NCBI GenBank assembly: GCA_038496445.1
Contig: JALMLS010000376.1
Span: forward strand, 186,001 to 250,000
DNA from: Trichosphaerium sp. ATCC 40318
Taxonomy: Eukaryota; Discosea; Flabellinia; Trichosidae
DNA: 64,000 bases
Direction: 5' to 3'
Made by a program: the position numbers and the translations under genes. Position 1 is the stretch's first letter. Each line of letters begins with the position of its first letter. Positions 23,202-34,619 of this stretch are shown in pieces. Below the pieces are notes generated by a model. The model had not been told where the DNA came from and made no database searches. It saw only the letters and a program-made list of their open reading frames with translations.

Positions 23202-25019
23202 TCAAGGAGTACAAGTAGCACCACGAAGGTGAGGGATTAAGTACTTCATTTGAGGAGCATCTTGTCCGTTTGTTGGGTCCAAAGCGAAAATGTAATTGCC
23301 TACAAATTGTACTAGTAAGAAAAAAACAGAATTTGTCTAAAAAAGTGCTTTGAACTTAACAAAATTGTCCTTTTCTAATTTTACAGTTACGTACCCCACC
23401 ATGGACCACCGCCCCACCAAGACCATCCAAGGTAGACATCACTATAGGTAAAATAAGATGACATACAACAGAAAAAAGTTTGATAACAGTTTAGTTCTTG
23501 ACGCACGTGTTTTGATCAATGTAGTTGAGCATATCAGTAATAGCATCGTAGCATACTGAGTTAGCACCACCTAAGAGAAAAGTATCAATAATGCTGCCAA
23601 TAAAAACAAGACGATAATCAAACCAAAAAAATAAACACTTACCAGCCCATTCAGCGACTATGGCTTTAACGTTGTTTTTCTTTGCCCATGCCGTGAAAGC
23701 AGCAAGTTTTTGGCTTCCTACTGTACCAGAAACACATTGCTAAAATAGAGTCTATGAGCAACATGTCGAAAAAAGTAAACAAAGCTTTGGGATAAACATA
23801 AAAGAGTTCGTACAGCGTGAGTGCCGGAATTATCACTATCAAGGTATTGGTGGACCTCAATGACGTAGTTATTTCCTGGATCTTTGATACCAGTCATCAC
23901 ATCAGCGTTAGGGGTACCATACCAGTTTTGCATCCAAGACCTTTCAAAAAAAAAAAGTTAGATGTTATTGTCACAGTGCTTCAACCCTACAGCAATATAC
24001 ATACCATGCGCCTGTCCAAGCATTACCTGGAACTGTGATTAGGTTGTTTGCACCAGCGCCTCTGATAGCGGCAATTGCTGCGTTGGCGTCGCTGAGCCAA
24101 AGTTCTGTTTTCATTGTGTTTGGTTCGTTCATTAGACCAAATATAACCTGGAAGAAAAAACCGGTCGTAAGAGGTTGTTACGATTTGTATTGATTAAAAT
24201 CGTACCTTGTTGTTGTTTCCGTAGCGTTTTGCCAACATTGTCCAATAATTAGCAAAGGCAGAGGCAGGTACGCCGTCACCAATAACTTACGAAAAAAAAT
24301 TAACCATCACGTGATTGTCGGCTATGTTGCCGCTTTATTACCTTGTTTGTAGTACCTAAAAGCAACAAGTAAGAAAGAGAAGTAAGTATTACAGGCGTAC
24401 CGAGCGTAGTTATGAGGATCTAGAAGAACGTGGGCGCCTTTTCCCTTCAGGATTTGTAAGAAAGAAAAAAAAAAAAGAAGGTTCTTACAGTTGCGTAATT
24501 GATGAAAGCATCAGCTTTGCTCATGTACGTTTCATTAAAAGGACCATTGGCTGTTCCTTGGCTACGCTCCCACAATATTGGGAACCGGAAGTAATTCATA
24601 CCCTACAATGACAGGTTAACTAACAAGACTACACTAGCGCGAAGGTGACAGTTCGAAAAAAACAGGTGTTGTTTCACACTGCGAAAAACTTTTGTACTCA
24701 TCACGTGGGTAAGTTAACGAGTAATTTTCGCCATCGATTTCATGTTGTTTTAAAAAATACATTGCTGTGTAGGTACAGCGTACGTAAATAGTAATTTTGG
24801 TGTAAACGCGGCTGAGATCCAAATTGTAAAGTAAAAATCAAATTATTTTACCTTGGTCATGTAATAATCAACTTCTGAGTTCTCTGGGAAGGTATAATCT
24901 TTTCCATAGCGACCAGGTATTGCTGAACCGAATTCAGCGCCACTTAGGTTAACACCAGTAAGACAAGTGGAAGCAAAAGTATACGCGCATAAGCAAGACA
25001 ATAGAAATAAGCCTCGCAT
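23202..25019 (-). CDS. Secreted GH5 endoglucanase-like enzyme
   Basis: Start at 25019 with a signal peptide ([18 protein letters not shown]), then [20 protein letters not shown] and [16 protein letters not shown], the typical entry of GH5 cellulases. The acid/base Glu sits in [11 protein letters not shown] (about 24140) and the nucleophile Glu in [14 protein letters not shown] (about 23660-23630), with EVHQYLD between them (about 23850). The end reads [14 protein letters not shown], joined across an intron to [20 protein letters not shown] and the stop at 23202. The enzyme likely cleaves beta-1,4-glucan outside the cell. About nine short introns interrupt the gene. Together with the GH26-like gene it suggests polysaccharide degradation or wall remodelling. 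The family is certain; substrate preference is inferred. Confidence 0.9.
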
Positions 25020-25422
25020 CGTTGTTAAAGCTGCAGTTTTTGCTAAATACTGTCAACAAACACAAGACTTAACAACTGTGTTTGTATCGCACATACTAAC
25101 CTTTCTTTGTAAATTTCATCGCTTGGAGGGTATTTAATAAGGTGTAATACACCATTATAACAAAACAAAGCTTGGGTTTTTGTTTGTGGTGTTTTCTTTA
25201 TCTGTACATATATCTACAATCGTTTTTCTATTACAAAATGATGCAATGAGTAGTATTAAACATAGGGGGCTTGCGTTTTAACAGTTTTTTTTGCGTTTTT
25301 TTTTCTTATTCGTAAAAAACACGTCGCTGGTTATTTGCTGCTTTAATACTCAAATGAAACGGAGAGGAATAGAATATTCTCCGTACCAGTAGAGTAAAAA
25401 GGATTTTTTGCCCAAAAAAGCG

Positions 25423-28400
25423 TTATTTTAGGTCTATAACCATACACGTGATATTATCTGTACTTCCAAGCATGTAAGCAATATCACGTAACATTGATGC
25501 ACAAGAAGCGTATGAACCTAAACACGAAACATGTGAGTCAATACCAACAACACAAAAAAAGAGCGAAGCTTCAGAAAAAATAAAAGCTCAACGCTTTTTC
25601 CACACGTGTCACTATTCGCTTTAGTCTTACCTTTAGCTTTTCTATATTCTCGAACTAAATCTACAGCTGTTTGATTAGATACAACGTCCCATAAACCGTC
25701 ACAAGCAAGAATAATAAACTCATCACTACTAGTAAGCTTCTTTGATATTATTGTAGGTTCAGACGAAATAAAAGGCGTAAAATCTTTGTCACCTGTAAAA
25801 TAACTTAGCACCAAAACACACGTGTTTTCGAGATTCAAGCCCAGATTTTCTTAGTCTGCTGGGTTTTTTTTATAGTGTACCTATGGCTCTAGCAACAGCA
25901 ATGCCTTGAAGGTTCTCCATTGAGCTAGTATCCAAGCGAGGATAAACACGCTCAGATGTGGATATATAACCACCAAGCCTTTGAATACGTAGTCTCTCAT
26001 TTGCATTATACGGTTTGTGATCCATAGTGCATACATCAGCTTTACCTTTTACGCTAAAAGAAAACAGCATTAGGACAACTTGAAAGCTACCTTTTGTTCG
26101 CGCCCTATTTACCTTACAACACCACGTGCATCACCAACATGAGCAAGCCATAAACGTTCCATGTAAATCATACAGAATACTGCCGTACAACCCGATTCAA
26201 TCTTATGTTCAAACAAATCCTATGCGGTGAAGGTTAATGATTTAATGGTTCTGCGGTTTTTTGTATACCTGCGTGAGCTCTTCACAAGTACGTTTGAGCC
26301 CTTTGTAAATATCTTTCTTGGTAAACTGTGCTTTAAGTGGAACATCACCAGAATCATTACACAGTATTTTTCGTAGCTTTTTATGAAATCTAGTCGCACA
26401 AAACTCGGCTGCCTTGCTATCTAAACACGTAATAATATTAACAAAACAAAAAAACAAAAGAAGTGTCTGCGACTTACCTTTATGTCCATCAAAGACAGCA
26501 TAAAATTGAACACCGTCAATATCCAAATCAGAAATAGTCTAAGGGCATCGATTAGTTTATGATCGACGAAGGATTTTTCGCACCATTGTATCTTCCATCG
26601 TAGGTCTTATACCTTTCATTTCGGATACATAACACTTTAATACTTTTTTAAGAGGCTTCGTAGATACGCTTATAGTAGATCCTTGAGCTTTTGATACAGG
26701 TGACTTTGATACTGATTGTGATGCGTATATACCAGGTGTAACATCCACAATAGACTCATAACGCTGTGATAAATGTTCTATAGGATTACCAAATAGTGTG
26801 AGCCAAGCAAGTCCTGACAAGCCATCACTGAAGAAAGGCATTGTTCGTAAATTACAAAAATGAAGCTTTAGATGTCTTAGCTTAGCCATTTGTGCTATAT
26901 CCAGTGATATTTCTGACAGCTTGCTATTAGCAGATATATCAAGTATTGTTAATGATGTCATTTTGCATAATGATGAAGGAATAATTGCTATATCGTTATG
27001 AGAGAGATCAAGTTCTTCAAGCGTTAAGCATCCAAGTTCTGGTGGTATTTCTTTGATTCTGTTGTGACCCAAAAATAGGGTTGATAATTTAGTTAGACGT
27101 GATATACCAGGTGGTATAGACACAATCTTATTAGAAGGAGCCCAAAGGCTCTAAAAAAAGACGATAAGAAAGATAGCAAAGGTAAGAAAAAAGAAGGAAT
27201 CAAAATGTCAAAATTAAAAAAGTGACACATTGTGACACTTCGGTGGTTTTTTTTTTGAACCAAAAAGGACGTACTTCTAGTTGTGGTAGTTCAAATAATA
27301 CATCAGGTAATTCACGAAGTTTATTACCACTTAGATTAACCTCTCTAAGGAAAAACAACTTGTCGACCTTTTGTGTAAACTCCATAATCTTATTGTATCC
27401 CAAATATAATTTCCGCAATGAAGTCAAATTACTCACTCTAAAAATAATGGTTAATCCCCTTTAAACACTCAACAACGACATAAAAGAGCGAAATAAGCAA
27501 TAGTAGCGAATAATCTTATAATGCATACGCTGGAACTTCTGAGAGACAATTAGAGCAAAGATTTAAATCATGTAATGAGCCATGCTCAACAAACTTATCA
27601 ATTATATCATCAGGTATCTCTAAACACATTTGAGAAAAAATACTAAAGAATTTACAATCAAAAAAAAATTCGTGAGGTTACCTTTTAGAGCATTGAAAAC
27701 GCAGTTGAGCGAAGCCAACTTTCTATTTAATTTAGTTTAATGGTAGATTGAATATATGTAAATAGTACCGTAGATTTCCTATACCACTTGGAATAGCAAT
27801 AAGGTAATTATCACTTATTGTCAACTAAGGAATAATCGCGTAAGAAATTATTTACTTTTATCTTTCATTTCAGGTACCTTCTCCATTATTGTCAGTTGAA
27901 ATAGCTCGTCAGGTAGTTTTTTTAGTTGATTTCTAGTTACATTAAGTTCTTTCAGTCGTAATAATCCGCCTATGGCTTCAGGTAACTCATCAAGTGCATT
28001 GTTAGCCAAGTTAAGTTTTTCTAATCGCGTTAAGTGGCGAATCTCATCAGGCAGGCCGCGCAGTGCGTTGTTGCGTAGGTCAAGCACAAGAAGAGACGAT
28101 AGACCACCTATAGAAGCCGGTAATCTCATTATACGGTTGAAAGGAAGTTCCAAGTGATTAAGGGATATCAGACTCGATAAATTCTCTGGGAGTGCACCTA
28201 ATGCATTGTGCGAAGCAACAAATACTTTAAGTTTTGGACTATTACAAAGTGATAATGGGAGCGATCTTAGTCGATTAAAACTAAGAAAAATACGCTCCAT
28301 CAAAGGGCACGAGAAATTATCAACAAGCTACAAAGAGAGTGTCAAAAATACAAAAAAAAACAATCAAAAAAAATGTTGTGACTGCAGAGTAGTTTTTTTT

Positions 28401-29337
28401 TTAATTTTTCGACCTGAAGCACGTGTATCTCAACAAAATAAAGTAGTGGATAGGTGAATGCAATAAATTGATTTTTTTGTAAGTGACTAGGGTCAACATA
28501 TTAAAAAGAAAAAGATCACGTTTTTAATCGAGATAATTGTTGTGTACTGAGTGCGCCGATAGCAGTACGATAGACTGATAAAGATACGAAGCGAGATACG
28601 TACACGAGTTAAGAAATTATGTTGCATGTATAAACCTTGAAGTGAGGCAAATGATTTTCCAAAGTGACTAGGGAGCGAAGCAAGCTTCACAAAGATTTAG
28701 CAATCGGTGTTTAATTTATTATGTAATTAGCATACAAAAATAATGTACCTGGTTATGGTGTAGCCTTAGCTGCTTCGTCTGCGCAAGGTTTGGTAGAGCT
28801 GTAACGTCACATAATAAGTTTGAAGATAAGTCTACTGTCACAAGGTTTGTTAACGCAGAGAAACCATTTGGGAGTCGCGTCAGTTGGTTACTCTTGATTT
28901 AGCTGAGTAAGTGAAATAATAACTGCTAATTCGCGTACCTGTAATTCCAAGCGAGCCAAACGTGTTAATGCACCTGATTCAAAGTTAATTTAACAAAGCA
29001 CCTTTTACATCCACGAGCCTATATCCTCAGTCATATCCTGCAAATAGTTCCAAGGAAGGCTGAGATACTTCAGTTCAGTCAACAGCGCGATGGAACTCGG
29101 GATCTGCACCAAACGGTTTCGCTCCATTTCCAAACAAACCAGGGGTAAATTAGAAAGCTGTTTGAGGGGAATTTGGCTAAATTGATTGTCATTTAGCGTT
29201 ACTTTAGTGTATTCCCTTGTAGTTTCTTTTTTGTAATCTTTTAGAGTTTTTAGGCCGCTACGGTTAAGATTGAGCACAATAAACCTCCCTCCATGCCCAG
29301 CAGGAGGATTTTGTTCGCTACCAGGTTTTTGACCCAT
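25423..29337 (-). CDS. Leucine-rich-repeat PP2C-type protein phosphatase (PHLPP-like without PH domain)
   Basis: The start at 29337 gives MGQKPGSEQNPPAGHGGRF. The N-terminal two thirds is a long array of LRRs, for example LEMERNRLVQIPSSIALLTE, LELPFNRIMRLPASIGGLSS, VLDLRNNALRGLPDEIRHLT, LFLGHNRIKEIPPELG. The C-terminal PP2C domain follows: RPTMEDTM (about 26590), FYAVFDGHKGK (about 26500), WLAHVGDARG (about 26140), AVARAIGDKDF (intron between), FIILACDGLWDVVSNQ (about 25710) and STDNITCMVIDLK at the stop. Metal-binding aspartates are present; the usual DGHGG is DGHKG. LRR-PP2C fusion is known from PHLPP and from fungal adenylate cyclases; here neither a PH nor a cyclase domain is visible. It probably dephosphorylates Ser/Thr targets selected by the LRRs. 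More than ten introns lie between. Confidence 0.88.
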
Positions 29338-29531
29338 TTGCAACTAGTACGCATGTCGCATGCCCTGTAGAATCATTTGTACAATAAATGGGGACAATGA
29401 ATCTAAGAATACTTATTCACAAATGGCAAGCCAGCTTAAACAACCAAAAGCGGGTATACTTCGAATACTGTAAAATAATAGAATATACATTGTTTTTCTT
29501 GTAGTTTGGATGTCCCTTTACAATTTTTTTT

Positions 29532-31225
29532 TTACGCGTTAATAACTCTGCCATTGTATTCATCCAAAAAAGGAGACTTTTCGATGTCTTCGCTGTCTGC
29601 AGAGTAGTAGTTTTGTCTTGTTGTTATGGTGCTATTTGTACGTCGTTTTCTTTTTCTGCAATTTGCGTAAATTGTTGTTACTATGCCGCATACTATAACA
29701 ATGCAGATGACGGAACTGCATCCAATAACAGCGTAAAAAGTAAGAGAACCAACAAAAGGTTTTTGAAACTGAGAAGAGTGTTCACTTGTGAACTGTGGTG
29801 ACAAGGTATCTAAAGAGATGAGTCATTAGACACTATGGTAGGTAATATATGAGGAGAAGAGCGTACTGTTGTTCTTATCAAAAGCTAGCACTTCTGAAAA
29901 AAAGTTCAAGATTTCATCATCAAAGTATGGCGAATAAAGCTCTTGCATGTCTTCCTTGATACCGTAAGAATTCAAACCACATACAATGTTTCCTTCATTG
30001 TCATTTCCAATGTCTATTTCGTAGATCCAAGGGCCACCTGTTGTAAAATACAACGATGAGTTTTTCAATAGTTTTGTTAGGTTTCGCATTTACCTGAACA
30101 TCCACGTGTTTGCGTGGTATGTATGTATATAGTAGGTGGAAAAAAGTTACCACAACATTCAGTCTTTGAGTATGACTCAACCATTGTTGCACCACCCCAG
30201 TTCTTTACAGGGTATCCTAATACATAATCAAAACAACAACAAAAAAACCAATTGAAAGATATTACGAACCTAATGAAGTGGCGAAACTCTGGCTGTTGCC
30301 AAAACGTGAGTGCGAGAAGCAGTTGGAACCTAACTTTAGTGTGCCAACAAGGTCACCAATATGCTTTCCTTTCTTATTAGGCTATTAAGTAGTGAGTTCT
30401 CCTGGATTCTATTTGGCTATATGAACATACTAGCAAGCGCACAAAGGCGACGTCTCTTCCTGAATGGTGGTTTTGGAAGAAGTCTGTAAATGTGAAAAGT
30501 TCTTCAGCTTCGAATTCTCCATAAGAGGATGATCCATGGTAATACTCTGGGGCAAATACCCAGTCGGTCATCCATACTTTCTTGTTTCCTGGATTACCTG
30601 ACAAAAACATAGTTAGTAATCGAATACAAGAAGTGTTTAACAACAAGTACCATCTGGACCTATTCCACCATTGGAAACGCAATGTCCTGCAGTGATGATA
30701 GTATCTCTGTCCACAACAGAAGCACTGTTGATGAAAAAAGTTAAAAACTTGTAAAATCCGAAAGAAATTTTTTTTTATCATTTTTAACTCACGTGCAAAC
30801 GTATTCTTTTCCATCAAGTGGGTCAACAAAGAATACCTTACCAGTCTATTACGCATTAGAAAAGAAAAAAAAAACAAACATGAATGCCGCTTTAATCGAA
30901 AAACTCACTTGGCGATACGGCGTTTTGCTATAATCTCCAGACTGGTATGAAACGCGTGAGGTTCCCGGTTCTGGTATTCCTACGCTCCGGCGTTCCTTTG
31001 TTGTTGTGTGTGTATTTTCTGGACCTACTGGTTTGTGACCAGCTTCTTCACGAGACAATACGAGGTCTCGGGGTATTGCACGAGCTCTGTTATACTGTTA
31101 ATCAAAAATGTAAAACCGGTAAATCGACCGTATTTTACTTACTTCCGCTCTTTAGTCCATGGAGCTGCATAAACGCTCAATGCAAGTAATAGTGTGGGTA
31201 AGATGAGTGCTAACAATTTCACCAT
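29532..31225 (-). CDS. Membrane-tethered trypsin-fold serine protease (V8/glutamyl-endopeptidase-like)
   Basis: Start at 31225 with a signal peptide (MVKLLALILPTLLLALSVYA). The chymotrypsin-fold triad is visible: His in TIITAGHCVSNGG (about 30700-30670), Asp in GRDVAFVRL (about 30460), and Ser in GCSGGPWIYEI, recreated when the intron at about 30100-30040 is removed. GCSGGPW is the form seen in bacterial and fungal V8-like proteases rather than GDSGGP. After the protease domain come several NxS/T sites, then a single TM helix (LTFYAVIGCSSVICIVIVCG, about 29720-29680) followed by a basic stop-transfer RKRKRRTN and a cytosolic tail with acidic and tyrosine residues. It therefore appears as a type I surface protease. 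A C-terminal TM on this family is uncommon. Exon joins around the triad are solid; those at 29820-29830 are less so. Confidence 0.82.
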
Positions 31226-31620
31226 TGTATTTTGTTCCTGTTTGTATTGTGCTTGGCGTAAACCAAGGTGTCAGGGTGAGTGGTGGTTGCGTGGTGTGCT
31301 GTGTAAGAAATTGAACAAACGCTGCGCAGTTTTTTAAACTCTATCCCTATGTTTTGTATTGTATGCGCCTGTTGAATGCACTAATAAGCGTGAAACTGAC
31401 TTGACTGCTGTTTGCTGAATTCTGCAACTAACGAGGGTGCACAAAGGTCAAACAATTGTATTAACGCACAAAAAGGAGAAAAACGAGTTTAAACGTTCAC
31501 AAGTATTCACGAATAACCTTTTATGCTTTTTGATCAACAAAGGTGATATTTAGAGTCAAGTGTGTTAATAGAATGATCCCAAACACATATTTGAAAAAAA
31601 GTCTCCTCTCACTGGTTCAA
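31226..31620. other. Intergenic region upstream of the protease gene
   Basis: About 395 bp separating the protease start from the kinase stop, both on the minus strand. AT-rich with no coding signal; likely holds the protease promoter and kinase 3' UTR. Confidence 0.35.
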
Positions 31621-34260
31621 TCATGAATTTTGTTGAAGTACTTTACCGACTGTTTGTAGCGTTTTCGCAATTGTTAAAACATCTGCGAGACTTGGATCAT
31701 CTGCAATGCATACTTCTATAGCATCGACATGCTTTCTCAAGTGATGACCTTTGTTTTATATTATTTCAGGTGCACGTGAAGATTTTGCTTGTTTTGGTTG
31801 TTTTTTCTTTTCGAAAAGGCGTACACATAGTGATGGATAGCATTTTGAATTTTCCAAGTTGACTCAATTTTGTTGAAGGGTTTGTTTTTGATTTTGTCAC
31901 TGTAAGCAAACTCTTTAATTTATCGAATTCCTAAGGTATTTTAAGCACTGAGTTTGGATTTTTATTTCTGAAATTCTGAACTTACCTGTTTCAATGCACT
32001 GAGTACTTTCATTACCTCAATGGACTATAAGTATACAACTTTACAAGAATAAACGTACAGGAACAATACCAGATGCAGACTTAACACTGTACAATGACGG
32101 TGAGAGATGACAAAGAAGTATAGACGTACCTTCCAATTTTCTAAATGAAATTATTAGTGATGACTTTTTTTTGGGGAATACCTACGTGATAAAACATGAC
32201 AAAACGTGGCTTTATTACAGCGCATGTTTGAAGTATTGATGATTTTATAGCATCAGTCTTTCTTGCTTCTGCTGTTCGTTCTTTTAGTTGTTTTGCTGAC
32301 ATTGGGAGCATTGTCTTGGATTCAATATGAGTTACTTCTAAAAAAAAACGAAATGAAAAGAAAACCATTTTTACATACTTGAACTCTTCTCTTTTCGCCA
32401 TATTTAATCCGTTGCTCAACCGATGAACGTTGAGGTGGAAGATTTATTACAGCTTTCCGCTTATTTTCGGGAATGTTTCCATTGTATATTAAACAGAATT
32501 GCTTTGGAGTACATCGCTAAAACGCAAAACGTGAATTTAATTCTTTCTTGGTTTTTTCCGTGCCTTTTTCATAAATGGGTGTGCAAGCAGTCGTGTTGAA
32601 TCTGGTCTCTGTTCATGATTCTTTACCAAACAACCTAAGTTATTGAGTATTAATCTAAATCATAATTATATTGTACATCCAAGAAAGTGAATAAATTCTC
32701 CAGACCACTTAGCAGGATTATTCATTTTTGGAACACCCTAAGAATTCTTCTCAAAAACTTTTCAAAACTGGATAGTGACTACCTCAAGTACTATCATACG
32801 CATAACGTCTAAATAAAATTCAATTAAGAAGTGCTATTTGGGAATACTGTGGGTACCTATCGGAGCATGATGCAGATATGGAGGCTAACAAAGATTTAGA
32901 ACTTCAAATACAAATAAATACTAAAATTATTTACCTCTCCTTCCGCACATTCACGTGCTGTTATACCTAGACTCCAAATATCTACTTTGAAGTTGTACCC
33001 AGCTCCTTTTATTACTGTTGCAATATTAGGTTTACCAATTTTGGAAGAGTAGATTAATCTGTTTGAAGTTACCTTCTGGCGCCATCCAGCAAGGTGTTCC
33101 TACCACTGTTCGTCTCATTTCACCCCTGATTTAAATTGTCAAATGGTTGTACGCTAAACTCGCATCACCTCTCCTGTAACTGAGCGGCCAACCCAAAATC
33201 AGCTTAATTTGAAAAAGTTAGTACTTGTTTTAATATTAGAGAACATGGCTCGTACTTATTTTAACTTGACCGTTCGTTTTTAGCAATATCTGCGACTTGT
33301 AAGTACATTGTATTTTTTCACATTTTCTTGTACATTGTCACTTTTGAGGTCCCTTTTCAAATAAGACGGTTTGAACACAACAAAAAAGGCTTACCTGTGA
33401 ATACGAGAAGACTTATGAAGATAGTTGAGCCCCTTTAACACCTACCCGAACGTACCAGTTATTAAATTACCCAAAATGGATTATGCCACGTACTTCGTTA
33501 CACATGTACGCTATTTGAGGTTCTATAAAGTAGTTGTAGTAAGAATACTGTTACCTACAAAAAGCACAATTTTGAGTGCTGACCACAACCCGCTTACCCC
33601 TCAATAATATACCGTCCATTAGATAGTCGGCCAATGACCCTAAAGGCAATGATGTAATGTGACGTCGCTTTTCGTTTTACCTTTGTCCATTAATCTAAAA
33701 AAACACTTAGACTGTTTATTATCACGTGATTTTGTTGTCAAGCGCAAACATTTTAAAAATGGGTTTGTCTATTTTTTTTTGCTTTTCTACGTACTCCATA
33801 ACTATCCACAAGAGCGTATCAGTTCCAACAAAGCAATCCAAGAACATTGCAACTAGTAGTGGTCAGCATTAAAAGAAATTATGTTACTTTTTTCTTAATA
33901 GCCCATTAATATACGTGCCGTTAGCGTGTACAGACGCTTGCATAATCTGTATCTCGGCTAGTATGTGTTGGTTACACGTTGACGAAACAATAAATCAAAC
34001 TACCTTTTATGTATTTGAAGTCCTCATCACTAAGCTGTACTTTCTTTATTGCGACTCTTTGGCTGGTTTTGACATGTGTCGCTTGGTAAACTTGTCTAAA
34101 TTACGTTACCTGAGTAAACCATTGCTCTACAAGCGAAAGAACAACGGTTTGTTCCGGAGATACGCCACAGGCGGTAATTGTGTACATACCCTGCTGATCC
34201 TTCCCCAAGAAACTTCAAACTGCTGTAGTTCCCTTCCCTGCTTGGTGGTGGCCGGCTCAT
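31621..34260 (-). CDS. STE20/germinal-centre-type Ser/Thr protein kinase
   Basis: The start at 34260 reads MSRPPPSREGNYSSLKFLGE with the glycine loop LGEGSAG continuing after an intron as VYQATHVKTSQRVAIKKVQL (VAIKK, catalytic Lys). Then come DTLWIVMEY (hinge), GSLADYLMDG, VLKGLNYLHKSSRIHRD (catalytic loop start), LLKTNGQVKIADFGLAAQLQ (DFG), RRTVVGTPCWMAPE (activation loop and APE), FKVDIWSLGIT, PPYLHHAPMRMIVLE, and NHEQRPDSTRLLAHPFMKKA. This set is diagnostic of the STE20 group, close to MST/GCK/PAK kinases. A long C-terminal tail (about 32500-31621), partly basic and helical, ends VDAIEVCIADDPSLADVLTI...VGKVLQQNS. No CRIB motif was seen, so PAK is unlikely. It likely acts in cytosolic MAPK or Hippo-type signalling. 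About 15 short introns. Confidence 0.87.
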
Positions 34261-34619
34261 CTTTGTTTCAACCCAAAAAACCCAAAACTACGAAAATTAC
34301 AAGTTTTCCGGCTGTAGCTTAATTTGTTGACGCTTATTGTTTTTCATACCTTACGCACTTGCCATAATCAAGTCGTGTCGCGCTAACATACACAAATTAT
34401 ACACTTGGTTTTGCTAAGTTTACGCCAACGTACGCTTTCAGGCTTTTTTTTATTAAATTACTGCTGCGTGAAGCATTTTTTCCCGCGTTTAGTTACTGCT
34501 GGGTATCTTTGCGTTGCGTTCTTACATCATAAAAGTACAAGGCGCCTATTTTAGAACAAACACTAATTATCGGAATAGATAGACACTAAAACGAACTGAG
34601 GACCGTTTTTAATTAAAAA
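34261..34619. promoter_or_regulatory. Bidirectional upstream region (STE20-type kinase / myosin)
   Basis: About 360 bp between divergent starts. It presumably holds both promoters. AT-rich with poly-T runs, and with AT-rich sequence (aattaaaaaa) immediately before the myosin ATG. No specific binding site is certain. Confidence 0.4.

Noticed and set aside
33915-34322. 135-codon plus-strand ORF
   Set aside because: It is antisense to kinase exons with clear STE20 motifs.
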